From: Oligoflexia bacterium
GTDB lineage: Bacteria > Bdellovibrionota_B > Oligoflexia > Oligoflexales > JAGOVF01
Direction: 5' to 3'
DNA length: 64,000 nucleotides
Assembly: GCA_030432875.1 (NCBI GenBank)
Contig: JAUILP010000007.1
Span: 1 to 64,000, forward strand
How positions within the stretch are numbered: the first letter of the stretch is position 1; every line of letters begins with the position of its first letter. Shown here one piece after another: positions 54,785 to 63,774 of the stretch. The position numbers were made by a program, and so were the translations under genes. The notes beneath the pieces were generated by a model. That model saw only the letters and a program-made list of their open reading frames with translations. It did not search any database and was not told where the DNA came from.

Positions 54785-55822
54785 ATGAAACTCAACGTTT
54801 TAAGGGCTGGTGCTATTATTGCAGCGCTAACCGCAAGCATGGCATTTGCAGAGACCGATGGCACGGGTGTTTCCGCAACAGCAACGGCACCTGTACACCA
54901 AACATTTAACAATCACCTTCACTCAAAAGTGATGATTTCTCCTGCTCAGTTGTACCAAGTTCCAGCGGGCAAAACTGACGTATCTTTGGACTTTATTACA
55001 GGTGACGCAGAATTAAAAACTACAGCGGATAAGGCAACAGATACTGTGACTGGAACAGCACTTAACATCACTGGTATTTACACAACACCTAATTTGCCAA
55101 TAAAAGCAGGATTAGATTTTAAATACCTGTCTGGTACAAATGAAACTAAAACTACATTGGGTACAGAAAAAAATGATAAATCGACAATGACGATTGCTCC
55201 TACGGTAATTTATTCTGCCATGGATATGGTCCATGTTGCTGCACGTTACGTGATCATCAACAATACCGTAGAGTCGGATGCTACTGGAGCAAAGACTCTT
55301 AAAAGTGATTATGGTATTTTTAATCCTGCCGTTGTTGTTGCCCAGCAAGGCTGGGAAGCTGGTTTAAACTTCACTAATGCTGTTAATGAAAAAGGTGAAG
55401 GAGAGACAGATCTTGATGTACAAGTTCCCGCTACTATAACTGTTCATGGTCGTTACGCTGTTATGCCTGAGCTTGCTCTGGGCGCTGCCATTGAGCAAAA
55501 AAGCTGGAGCAATATTGATACAGAGGCAGAGCCTCTTAAAAACCAAACCATGTTCTCTGCTAGCGCAGAATGGGATATGGATGCTCTTAAAATCGAAGGC
55601 GGCTTGGATTGGGCTGGAGCATATTTTGATACTGACGCAACACGTAACACAGACAATATCGCTACTATGGGCCTAAATGTAGCGGCTGATTATATGGTAA
55701 CTCCTGCAGCAAGCGTTGGTGCAGGCATTGACTATAACTGGGGTGAAGACAAAAACGACACAACAGGTGATATCACTGTTAGTGACCTTGGCATTCAAGT
55801 CCGTGGTAATTTCGCATTCTAA
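54785..55822 (+). CDS. outer-membrane beta-barrel protein
   Basis: The 345-residue product has a signal peptide (MKLNVLRAGAIIAALTASMA) and many alternating strands with Gly, Asp and aromatic residues, ending in NFAF, a BamA-recognisable C-terminus. TTGGAGAC precedes the ATG at 54785. It resembles porin-like barrels but no family was recognised. A strong terminator lies downstream. Synthesis in quantity is plausible, given the single-gene unit with good signals. Confidence 0.7.
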   Translation: MKLNVLRAGAIIAALTASMAFAETDGTGVSATATAPVHQTFNNHLHSKVMISPAQLYQVPAGKTDVSLDFITGDAELKTTADKATDTVTGTALNITGIYTTPNLPIKAGLDFKYLSGTNETKTTLGTEKNDKSTMTIAPTVIYSAMDMVHVAARYVIINNTVESDATGAKTLKSDYGIFNPAVVVAQQGWEAGLNFTNAVNEKGEGETDLDVQVPATITVHGRYAVMPELALGAAIEQKSWSNIDTEAEPLKNQTMFSASAEWDMDALKIEGGLDWAGAYFDTDATRNTDNIATMGLNVAADYMVTPAASVGAGIDYNWGEDKNDTTGDITVSDLGIQVRGNFAF

Positions 55823-55865
55823 TTTCTTGGGTACCTCTTAGAGGGGTATCACTTGGAATAAAAAT

Positions 55866-55891
55866 CCCCAGCAGTTATTTGCTTGCTGGGG
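55866..55891 (+). terminator. hairpin after the barrel gene
   Basis: CCCCAGCA and TGCTGGGG pair around a 10-base loop, followed by ATAAAAAAA. It precedes the main bidirectional terminator and may stabilise the mRNA end. Confidence 0.5.
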
Positions 55892-55893
55892 AT

Positions 55894-55933
55894 AAAAAAA
55901 GCCTCCAAAATTTGTGTTTTGGAGGCTTTTTTT
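55894..55933. terminator. bidirectional intrinsic terminator
   Basis: AAAAAAAGCCTCCAAAA (55894-55910) and TTTTGGAGGCTTTTTTT (55917-55933) are perfect 17-bp arms with a 6-base loop. T-runs flank both directions. It lies between the barrel gene (plus) and the cyclophilin gene (minus). Confidence 0.88.
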
Positions 55934-55987
55934 TGTAAGAAAATTTTTGGGGGCGGAAACATGAGCCCCGCGTGAAAAACTTAACGC

Positions 55988-56509
55988 TTATTTTCTATTT
56001 TCTAATATCTTATTCCACTCAGCAAGTTGATCCGCCATTGGGGCAAGAAAGGTCTCAATTTCTTCTACGATTTCTACTTTGGTTATTTCATCCTCCTGCT
56101 CAATAGCATTGACCACTTTTAAATCATCTTCGCCGAGAATCTCACCAAAAACCGTATGTTTTCCGTCTAACCAGGGGGTAGCAGTATGGGTAATGAAAAA
56201 CTGGCTTCCATTAGTTCCAGGACCGGCATTAGCCATCGAGAGGATGCCGGGTTTATCGTGCTTAAGATCGCTGCGGCATTCGTCTTTAAAACGGTAGCCA
56301 GGACCGCCCCTGCCAGATCGTTCAGGGCAACCCCCTTGGATCATAAATGGTGGGTTCTTAATAACGCGGTGGAAATTTAGGCCATCATAAAAGCCGCGCT
56401 TCGCTAAATTTAAAAAATTAGCCACGGTAGTGGGCGTTTTCTCTGCAAATAACTTCAAATTGATGGTGCCTTTGGGCGTTTGCATTTTTACGTGGATCGT
56501 ATCAGACAT
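55988..56509 (-). CDS. cyclophilin-type peptidyl-prolyl isomerase
   Basis: The 173-residue enzyme catalyses cis-trans isomerisation of Xaa-Pro bonds. It has [18 protein letters not shown] (with catalytic Arg), [22 protein letters not shown] and [10 protein letters not shown]. There is no signal peptide, so it is cytoplasmic. The ATG at 56509 has GGAG upstream at good spacing; the ATG at 56524 would add five residues. A 30-residue C-terminal helix follows the fold. Confidence 0.93.
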   Translation of the reverse strand: MSDTIHVKMQTPKGTINLKLFAEKTPTTVANFLNLAKRGFYDGLNFHRVIKNPPFMIQGGCPERSGRGGPGYRFKDECRSDLKHDKPGILSMANAGPGTNGSQFFITHTATPWLDGKHTVFGEILGEDDLKVVNAIEQEDEITKVEIVEEIETFLAPMADQLAEWNKILENRK

Positions 56510-56718
56510 TGGGGTGGTCTCCATAGCACATGGGTTAATATAAAAGCGCTTGGTAAAAATATCACCAAACTATGATTGCCTAAGGTCAAAGACTCTCACA
56601 CAGCCTTGCCGTCGGGCCTTCATTTTTACCACCGATTGAAATTTAATTCAAGAAAGCAAAAAAAGGTAGAAAACCACAAAATTTAATTAATTTTAGGCTT
56701 TTTTTGTGGAAGGGAGCT

Positions 56719-57432
56719 TCAAATAAAAGTTCGCCAGTAAATCAAAGCATCAAAGGGGCGCGCAGAAATCGCTTCTACACTCGTAGGAAAAGAGACAATA
56801 CCCGCATATAGCTGTAAACCAAGGTAGCCAACCTTGGTCATTTCAAAGCCACTATCGAGGCCAAAGGCTACATCTATAGTAGAACCTTTTAGCAGTGGCG
56901 CTCCGGGCTCTATAGGTACAGCCGTATACATATAGTATCCCGTGCGCATGCCTAGAGCTAAATAATGTCCATTCGTCACGGTTGTTTTTGCGATGCCAAA
57001 GTCCCTTTTATAAAGTCGTCCCCCACCCAGGACATGATAGAGCAACCCAATTTCACCGCCCTTTCGGGTAGCTTGGCGCGTAACAGCATCAATAACGAGT
57101 TGCGGTGAGGCAAAAGAACTCCAGCGTTTTGAATAATCGCGATAAAACTGAACCCCAAGGACTAAACCGCCGATATTTGATATTTTGTTTTTGATGTCGG
57201 TGATGACCGTGAGATTGCCTCCAGTCACGAAGGCAATATCATAATCAACATCAGGATTTGCGATATCATTGCTGATAAGCGCTTCTTTGTTAGGATTATT
57301 TGCGGGACTTTTATTTTGGGCTGATAAAGAGCTAGCGAAACTCAAAAAACTGCAAAGGGCAAAAAAACAAATGGCGACCTGATAGGATTTTTTAGCCAAT
57401 ATGCATTTAAAACGTTTAAGATAATGCATCAT
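56719..57432 (-). CDS. exported, barrel-like protein of unknown function
   Basis: The 237-residue product has a signal peptide ending near SLSAQ, a short polar linker and about ten amphipathic strands. It ends in an aromatic-rich WRTFI. Features fit a small outer-membrane barrel. Its ATG overlaps the stop of the upstream gene by four bases (ATGA), so it is co-translated with the PEGA/TPR-like lipoprotein. It is next to, and divergent from, the motor cluster. Function is unknown. Confidence 0.6.
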   Translation of the reverse strand: MMHYLKRFKCILAKKSYQVAICFFALCSFLSFASSLSAQNKSPANNPNKEALISNDIANPDVDYDIAFVTGGNLTVITDIKNKISNIGGLVLGVQFYRDYSKRWSSFASPQLVIDAVTRQATRKGGEIGLLYHVLGGGRLYKRDFGIAKTTVTNGHYLALGMRTGYYMYTAVPIEPGAPLLKGSTIDVAFGLDSGFEMTKVGYLGLQLYAGIVSFPTSVEAISARPFDALIYWRTFI

Positions 57433-58088
57433 TGGCTCAGCCTAATGAGTTTTTCCAGATCTGCATCCGTTGGGTCGAGGGTTTTTGCTATATTAAAAGC
57501 GCTGCTCGCTGCGGCTCTGTTGCCCTCGCTTAAAAAAGATAGCCCAGTAATGATATGTGGTGCCGCAATATTTGGCATAGCTTTACTGAGTTGCGAAGAT
57601 AAATCACGAGCTTCTTGCCAACGAGATTGGGCTAAGGCTTGATAAGCGTTTAGGATCAGCCGAAAGTTTTTGTTCTGTTCAATACTACGATCTTCACCTT
57701 GTTTTTTAGCATCCTGATTTTTTTTCTCATCCTCTTTATCTTTTTCTTCATCCGTTTTATCTTTGTCATCATTCTTTTCACCAGATTCAATTTTTTTTAG
57801 CTTGATATTTGCTTGGGTATTTTCGCCTAGCAGGTCGGTTATAATCCAGTTTTGGGTTTCCATGTTTTCTCCCCAAACCTTGATATACCCCTGATTAATG
57901 GTGTCAACGGTTACTGTTACCGGAGCTTGACCGACCAAACTTCCTTCCCCACTGGCATCGGCAAAAGGGACAATGCTGACATTTGCCGGTTCATTAGAAA
58001 AAAAAGTGATTTTTTTAACAGAACAGCTACAGGTTAAAATTACGAGAAGATAGGCTCCTAAAAATAGTATCTGACTCATATAACTCAA
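57429..58088 (-). CDS. lipoprotein with PEGA-like and TPR-like parts
   Basis: The 219-residue lipoprotein (lipobox near LTCSC) has a PEGA-like beta domain at 25-105 (NEPANVSIVPF, then GQAPVTVTVDTINQGYIKVWG), a highly charged Lys/Asp/Glu linker at 105-135, and a C-terminal TPR-like pair (YQALAQSRWQEARDLSSQL and AASSAFNIAKTLDPTDADLE). PEGA domains bind or present envelope partners; TPRs mediate protein contacts. It is divergent from the FliF/FliG-like gene across 106 bases and couples with the barrel-like gene. A link to the motor is inference from position. Confidence 0.65.
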   Translation of the reverse strand: MSYMSQILFLGAYLLVILTCSCSVKKITFFSNEPANVSIVPFADASGEGSLVGQAPVTVTVDTINQGYIKVWGENMETQNWIITDLLGENTQANIKLKKIESGEKNDDKDKTDEEKDKEDEKKNQDAKKQGEDRSIEQNKNFRLILNAYQALAQSRWQEARDLSSQLSKAMPNIAAPHIITGLSFLSEGNRAAASSAFNIAKTLDPTDADLEKLIRLSQ

Positions 58089-58194
58089 TTTTTGTTAAAA
58101 TTTTAGGTTTTTCCATTTCTAGCTTCTATTATATCTTTTTTTTTCTTCCGAAAAAGCTTTTATGTGAATCAGAGGGAACCAAAAAAAGAAGTAA

Positions 58195-60213
58195 ATGACT
58201 GAAAAATTTACACATTTTAATCGAGTATTTAGCCGATATGCTTGGGCATGTTTGCTTATATTTATCATTTTGACAAATCCTCAAGAGTCTTTTTCTCAGG
58301 GCGAAAAACCTGCTAGCGATGACCAAACGCTCCTTTTGGCATCTAAATTAACCGAATTTTATGAAATTAAAGTTGAAGAAATCGTGTCGCGTCATATTCC
58401 AAAAAAACATTTTCAGGTTATCGTTGATATAACGGCAAAAGAAAAAAATGAAGAAGAGATTCCGTACCTCCCAAAAGCTTTTGGGGTTGGCGGATTAAGT
58501 AACCTCCCACCACAACTGCTTTCCAAGAGCGTTGCTAAAATTACTATCGTTGTTTATTTGGCAGAAAAATATTCGGAAACAACGAAAACTGGCATAACCA
58601 ACCTCGTTAAAAGTAAACTCAGTCTAAATTTGGAACGAGGCGATAGTATTAATTTTGAAATGTTTGCCATCGAAAATATTAGTGACAATGAAGAATATGA
58701 ATCAAAGATACGTGATGTCAAAAGTGATCTTGCTGTAGCCGAGGACAGAGTTTCTAGCATAACTGGTGAGCGTAACGAACTAAAGCAAGAGCTGTCCACT
58801 GCAAAGGAAAAATTAAAAAGCATTGAGGAAGAAACAGGAAAATCCCCAGAAGCTCTTATCCAAAAATTTAAAATTCCATTTTTTGTGGTGATGGGCACTC
58901 TTATCCTTGGTCTTTTGCTCGTTTTTACCCTGTCTATGAAAATACTTTCTGGATCTATCAAATCAGTCGGTGGTGCCTTTGGTGGCATCGGTGACTCTAT
59001 TCGCAATATTGCCTCAGCACTAGAAAAAGTTGGCGGTAGGAAGCCTGAAGAAAAAGAATCTTCTCAAAATGATGCTGCGGGAAAACAAGTAGCCGGAGCC
59101 TCTGGAGGGGGTGGTGATCAAGGCAAAAATACACAGACTTCGATGGATATGAAAACTTTACAAGATAGGGTTTTGCAGCTCCATGAAGAAATCGTCGCAA
59201 AAATAAATGAAAAAACCTTGCCCTTAGTCGTTCTCCATGTGAGCACCTTGCTCAACAATCCAGTTAGTATTGCAAAAGGCGTCGTAAGTTTAGAAATACT
59301 TGGAAAAGATATGGCAAATGATATTTTTAAGAGACTGTCTTACTATTCTCAAGAAATTATCATACGTTTCCTGAATCAAGCCAATTATGGTGATAAAACC
59401 AAGCTTGAAGTTATGATGGAAGCGGGCGAAGAACTCAATACAAAGCTTATGGCTGGAGGGTTTGAATCATCCCGCGTAAATCTTTCTTATGAAGTGTCTG
59501 AAAAACTTCTTCTACTTGAGGAAAAAGATCTTTTTACCGTTGTTCAAAAATGTGATGACGATGTGCTTCAACGCTTATTTGTTTACTTTGATGCCGCAAA
59601 AATTTCGCGACTTCTTGCGGAACTAAAAAAGCAAAATATCAACAACCTAGAGAGATATATTTCAGCTCTCCTAAATGTTCCTCATAAGCAAAATGATAAA
59701 ACATTGGACGGGGCAATTGTAGAAATCCTGACCGAACTTTTTGTAGAAAAAGCACGCGATCTCTATGGTCCCTACCTTGAGGTCTACCGAGATGTTATCG
59801 AAAATGCAGGTGAAGAGCTTGACGAGCAAATTATTAATGTTCTCTCTCGTGGAAACGAGCGAATTCGGGACTATTTGGCAACTAGGGTCGTCACCTTTCA
59901 AACATTCTTTAAAATACCGCCTAAGAATCTTTCAACGATAGTTGATGGCCTAAGCAACAGAGAAATTGCTGCGCTTGCTTCTGGAATAGCACCGGAACAG
60001 CGAACCCAAATATTGGGTCAGGTCTCTGAACGGCGTCGTCCGTTAATTGACGAAGAAATCGAAGGTATTGAAGCTATGGAAGAAACTACCCGTAGCGAAG
60101 AAGTTCGCAAAGTCAAACAGCGCATCGTGAGTATAATGAAAGTTGAAATCACCCCCGAAGTTCTTAAAAGTATCGCGGCAGAAAATGCCAGTTCTTCCCC
60201 TCAGGCTGCTTGA
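58195..60213 (+). CDS. FliF-like/FliG-like fusion protein
   Basis: The 672-residue protein combines two flagellar ring folds. A signal peptide/TM at 14-35 is followed by a FliF C-terminal-like periplasmic domain at 50-162, with ITIVVYLAEKYSETTKTGIT and LNLERGDSINFE, the RGD-type signature of FliF. A coiled coil (165-215) and a TM helix (226-249) lead to a flexible Gly/Ser linker (270-320). From about 330 the sequence matches FliG N, M and C parts: VSLEILGKDMANDIFKRLS, then LLLLEEKDLFTVV, and FliG-C with DGLSNREIAALASGIAPEQR and QVSERRRPLIDEEIEGIE, with the charged torque helix kept. FliF and FliG are normally separate. MotA- and MotB-like genes follow. A motor-ring role is inference from these homologies. 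Confidence 0.85.
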   Translation: MTEKFTHFNRVFSRYAWACLLIFIILTNPQESFSQGEKPASDDQTLLLASKLTEFYEIKVEEIVSRHIPKKHFQVIVDITAKEKNEEEIPYLPKAFGVGGLSNLPPQLLSKSVAKITIVVYLAEKYSETTKTGITNLVKSKLSLNLERGDSINFEMFAIENISDNEEYESKIRDVKSDLAVAEDRVSSITGERNELKQELSTAKEKLKSIEEETGKSPEALIQKFKIPFFVVMGTLILGLLLVFTLSMKILSGSIKSVGGAFGGIGDSIRNIASALEKVGGRKPEEKESSQNDAAGKQVAGASGGGGDQGKNTQTSMDMKTLQDRVLQLHEEIVAKINEKTLPLVVLHVSTLLNNPVSIAKGVVSLEILGKDMANDIFKRLSYYSQEIIIRFLNQANYGDKTKLEVMMEAGEELNTKLMAGGFESSRVNLSYEVSEKLLLLEEKDLFTVVQKCDDDVLQRLFVYFDAAKISRLLAELKKQNINNLERYISALLNVPHKQNDKTLDGAIVEILTELFVEKARDLYGPYLEVYRDVIENAGEELDEQIINVLSRGNERIRDYLATRVVTFQTFFKIPPKNLSTIVDGLSNREIAALASGIAPEQRTQILGQVSERRRPLIDEEIEGIEAMEETTRSEEVRKVKQRIVSIMKVEITPEVLKSIAAENASSSPQAA

Positions 60214-60362
60214 GGTAGGTGACTAAAAATCAGGTCATATCTTCATCGGTTTATATGTTTGCCAATACTTCTCCCTAACCCAAAGTTAAGACCCCAACAG
60301 CAGTACCGATAAAAAGATGATATAAAAGGGGAATTTTTAAACACCTTAGGCTTAGATTACTC

Positions 60363-61151
60363 ATGAATTTTACCACAGCGCTCGGATTTATTACTGCATC
60401 AGCCGTTTTTATGGCCACCGCAATAATGTCTCTTAAAGATCTTAAGGTGCTTCTTGATGCTCATGCTGCCGTTATTGTTATCGGCGGCACAATTGCGGTT
60501 ACGCTGATCAGTTTCCCCGCGTCGCGTATTTTCACTCTGCTGAAAGTATTTTTTAAGCGTATGTTCGGAGCGAATAAGCAGAATTATTTGGGTATCATCG
60601 ATGAAATTATCACACTCTCTAAGGCTTACCGCAAAGGTTTTAGTGCCTTTGAGGCAGCAATCAAGGAGATAAAACACCCATTTTTGCGCGACGGAGCTAG
60701 TGTACTTTTTTGGGTTCAGTCAGACGTAAGTCCAGATGCTCTTCGGGATCTCCTGGAAACACGGGTTAAAACACATTACAAACTCTATATGGATGAAGCG
60801 AAAGTATTTAAAACCCTCTCTAAATTTCCTCCAGCTCTAGGGCTTATGGGGACTTCGGTGGGTATGATCACTTTGCTGCAGTCTCTAGGCGGCGCGGATA
60901 GCCAAAACCAGGTTGGGCCCGCTATGGCTATTGCTCTGGTGGCAACTTTATACGGTCTGGTCTTTGCTAACTTCATTTTTATCCCTATTGGAGAAAATCT
61001 CACCGCGCAAACCCAAGAAGACCTAATTGCCCGAAGTATCGTGGTCGAGGGAATTATGCTTATTCAAGCCCAAATGCCAACAAAATTTATCGAAGAAAAG
61101 GTGAAGTCATATTTACTGCCGAGTCAAAGGGAAGTAAAAGCAAAAAAATAG
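60363..61151 (+). CDS. MotA-family stator protein
   Basis: The 262-residue protein has four membrane helices (about 5-25, 33-52, 150-172 and 185-210) and the cytoplasmic loop of MotA. The conserved PPALGLMGTSVGMITLL and VGPAMAIALVATLYGLVFA mark the channel helices. It is the proton- or sodium-channel partner of MotB. The cytoplasmic loop has Arg and Glu residues that could contact the FliG-like torque helix. The gene starts 150 bases after the fusion gene. Confidence 0.9.
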   Translation: MNFTTALGFITASAVFMATAIMSLKDLKVLLDAHAAVIVIGGTIAVTLISFPASRIFTLLKVFFKRMFGANKQNYLGIIDEIITLSKAYRKGFSAFEAAIKEIKHPFLRDGASVLFWVQSDVSPDALRDLLETRVKTHYKLYMDEAKVFKTLSKFPPALGLMGTSVGMITLLQSLGGADSQNQVGPAMAIALVATLYGLVFANFIFIPIGENLTAQTQEDLIARSIVVEGIMLIQAQMPTKFIEEKVKSYLLPSQREVKAKK

Positions 61152-61162
61152 GTAACTAAGCA

Positions 61163-62008
61163 ATGAGTTCTCCCTGGGAAGATCACCATGAAGAAGAAGA
61201 AGGCGAAGGCTGGCTAGTATCATATGCCGATATGGTCACGCTGCTGTTCGGATTTTTTGTTATTTTATGGACCCTTTCCCGCTCTGATGATAAACGCTAC
61301 GAACAAATGAGCCAGAAAATTGTTGAAGCCTTTACCGGAAAATCCCACCATAAGTCATCTGAAATTGATTCTGGTTTTGTCAGCGAATTTAGGCAGCTAC
61401 GCGCATTTCGCCTTCTTGTTGAACGCATAAGCCTCGGAGAAGATGTCGATGCTGCTACAAGGAAAATTGAAAAATTTGTCAACCAAGAAACTGAAGCTGA
61501 AAATGCTAAAAAATTTTTGGACAAACGGCTTACCAGCGCGGATCAGGAGGAAGTTAATATCATCAAGAAATTCGACGAAAATGCTGGAGCAGAAATCCCA
61601 TTTATAGAAATCATTTTACCTGACCGAACCTTATTTGCTCCAGGAAGTGATGAGTTGATGCAATTTTCCCAAAAAAAAGTCATTGCTTTAGCAGCCGATA
61701 TAAAAAAAATTCCTAATCTTTTGGGCATTGAAATCGTCGGCCACAGCGATAGCACCCCACCAGGTACAGGCGGTAAATTTAGGGATAATTTTGCCTTATC
61801 CTCTGCGCGAGCGGGTTCTGTCGCGCGGGCCCTCATATCAGGCGGAATTGATGAAAATTTACTCTATATCCGTGGCGTGGCGCACTTAGATCCCCTTATG
61901 GATGAAAATAATCCGAGTCCCGGCTTGCGGGAAAAAGCTCGAGAAAAAAACAGACGCGTACAAATAATTTTACGGCGGAAAGCACAGATAAATGGCAAAG
62001 GTGAATAA
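61163..62008 (+). CDS. MotB-family stator protein with OmpA-like domain
   Basis: The 281-residue protein has an acidic N-terminus, one membrane helix with the ion-binding D23 in WLVSYADMVTLLFGFFVILW, a linker-helix region, and an OmpA-like peptidoglycan-binding domain at about 150-275 (VGHSDSTPPGTGGKFRDNFA, then SSARAGSVARALIS and NRRVQIIL). The stator thus anchors to the wall. It lies 11 bases after the MotA gene and overlaps the following sensor gene by 17 bases. Confidence 0.93.
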   Translation: MSSPWEDHHEEEEGEGWLVSYADMVTLLFGFFVILWTLSRSDDKRYEQMSQKIVEAFTGKSHHKSSEIDSGFVSEFRQLRAFRLLVERISLGEDVDAATRKIEKFVNQETEAENAKKFLDKRLTSADQEEVNIIKKFDENAGAEIPFIEIILPDRTLFAPGSDELMQFSQKKVIALAADIKKIPNLLGIEIVGHSDSTPPGTGGKFRDNFALSSARAGSVARALISGGIDENLLYIRGVAHLDPLMDENNPSPGLREKAREKNRRVQIILRRKAQINGKGE

Positions 62009-63767
62009 AGCAGAGAACAAAAGAATTGCTCCCTTTATTCCATCACTTAACTGGTTGGTAATTGGCTCTACTGCGTCTATTTTAATCATTTTTATGTTGA
62101 TCGCAGGTTACCATAGCACCCGCGTCCTCATGACAAATAAGCTTCAAGATCTATTTGCCATTACTTATCTTGAACTAGACAAAAAAGTCCAAAGTCTTGC
62201 TTCAGACTTACGGCTCCTCAAAAAAAATGCGGCCCTGCTTTATAGTCTTGATTTAAAAAAGGGAGCCATGGTTCTTGCGAGTGGTTCTGGTCCAAAATAT
62301 ATAAAGCTTAAGGATAGCGGTCTCGACAACCTTCTGGAAAACGAAGATTTTGCTATTTTAAAGATTAGGAAGCACCTTTTTCTAGGCACTTGGATAGAAA
62401 ATAAAAATCAGATTGCGCGAGATCCTAAGATATCAGTTAAAAACGCTGAGAAAATATTTTCACTATCGCCACTAAGCGCAAGGGATCTTAAAAATTATTT
62501 TTACGTTGATCAAGTTGGCTCCTTGGTTTATGTCGCCAATACGTATGGAGACTTGATTTACAGTTCTTCAGCCAAGGTAAAAACCAAGGATTTTGAAAGT
62601 CGGCCCTTAGTACAAAAATTTATCAATCATCCGCTTTCCCAGGGACAACTAGAGTTCGTAAGCGATGAAGGCATAAATTATTTGGGCTTTTTTGCCCAGA
62701 TTCCTGGTAGCAATTTGGTTCTTTTCCTAGAAAACCCTTCCCAAGAAGTTCTGGCAAGCATCGGTGAAGTCAAAAAAAATCTTTTTTTATATTTCCTCGG
62801 ATTTTTGTTTGTGGCTTTGGCACTTATTCAGTGGCCGTTAATGAGGATAAAAAAAGCATTACGTGGTGCAGCGCGACTCGTCAATGCGCGGATATCAGGT
62901 GATCAATTTGCTATTTTCCCCCATCCGCCTATTTTAGAGATATTAGAACTCGAGAACAGAGTGGAAGCATTGGTAGAAAGTTACACAAATAATTTAAAGC
63001 AAAAAAATGCAGACCTTTTAGCTCATAAAAACTCGCGCATAGAAGAGTTTTTGAAAGACCAAAAAATAAGAGATAAACAAGAAATTGCTGCTATTTTAGA
63101 TATAAATACTCGCCAGGAAAAAATTTCAGCTAATGCTATAAAAATTCCATACCTGAATTCGGCTCCAGACTATATCTTTGTAAACCACCGATCGAGGCGC
63201 ATGTGTTTAGGGATTATTGATTTTCGCTCACCGCCATTTGAATCTGGTTTTATATCATTTGTAAGCGGAATGTTTTTGGATTATTTTCCAGAAAATGATC
63301 ACAAAGATAATTTTGGCTTTGACAGAATGGCCGCAGCGATAAAGGCTAAATTTTTTCAACAGGAAAGCTTTAGCATAGGCTTAGTAGATATAGATCTTGA
63401 AATCAATAAAGCCAGCGTATATATACTGGGAAATGTATATGCCCTCTGTAGCGCCAATAATAACAGATTTCAAGAACTACCTTTCTCACCTAGCGCTCCT
63501 CTTGGATACCATGACAATATGTCCCTCAAAGCACATGTTATTCCATTAGATGGTAGCACTGAGAAAATAGTAATAGCCACAAAAGGACTGGGGACTTTAT
63601 TTGCAAAGGATAAAACAATCACAGGTAAGAGAAAGTTTACCAAAGAGATCTCACAATTATATCACCAAGACTCCCAAATTTTTGTGCAAAATATACAAAA
63701 AGAAGCAAGCAAGAAGGAAGAAATCTCAGCGAATATGAGTTTAATAACCATAGATGTGAAAAAATAG
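61992..63767 (+). CDS. two-TM sensor with Cache-like and PP2C/SpoIIE-like parts
   Basis: The 591-residue protein has TM helices at about 22-44 and 263-281 around a periplasmic region (45-260) that reads like a Cache sensor, with GSLVYVANTYGDLIYSS and FFAQIPGSNLVLFLEN. A HAMP-like segment (282-335) and a coiled coil (320-375) follow. The last 190 residues resemble a degenerate SpoIIE-type PP2C phosphatase: SIGLVDIDLEINKASVY, PFSPSAPLGYHD and DGSTEKIVIATKGLGTLF fit the pattern, but the metal-binding Asp are not all obvious, so it may be catalytically inactive. It overlaps motB, so it is probably part of the motor operon. Confidence 0.65.
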   Translation: MAKVNKAENKRIAPFIPSLNWLVIGSTASILIIFMLIAGYHSTRVLMTNKLQDLFAITYLELDKKVQSLASDLRLLKKNAALLYSLDLKKGAMVLASGSGPKYIKLKDSGLDNLLENEDFAILKIRKHLFLGTWIENKNQIARDPKISVKNAEKIFSLSPLSARDLKNYFYVDQVGSLVYVANTYGDLIYSSSAKVKTKDFESRPLVQKFINHPLSQGQLEFVSDEGINYLGFFAQIPGSNLVLFLENPSQEVLASIGEVKKNLFLYFLGFLFVALALIQWPLMRIKKALRGAARLVNARISGDQFAIFPHPPILEILELENRVEALVESYTNNLKQKNADLLAHKNSRIEEFLKDQKIRDKQEIAAILDINTRQEKISANAIKIPYLNSAPDYIFVNHRSRRMCLGIIDFRSPPFESGFISFVSGMFLDYFPENDHKDNFGFDRMAAAIKAKFFQQESFSIGLVDIDLEINKASVYILGNVYALCSANNNRFQELPFSPSAPLGYHDNMSLKAHVIPLDGSTEKIVIATKGLGTLFAKDKTITGKRKFTKEISQLYHQDSQIFVQNIQKEASKKEEISANMSLITIDVKK

Positions 63768-63774
63768 ACAAACG

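Noticed and set aside
60363-62008. MotA/MotB pair as part of a Zorya-type anti-phage system
   Set aside because: No zorC or zorD-like helicase gene is adjacent, the MotB has a standard OmpA domain, and a FliF/FliG-like gene is immediately upstream; a motor fits better.
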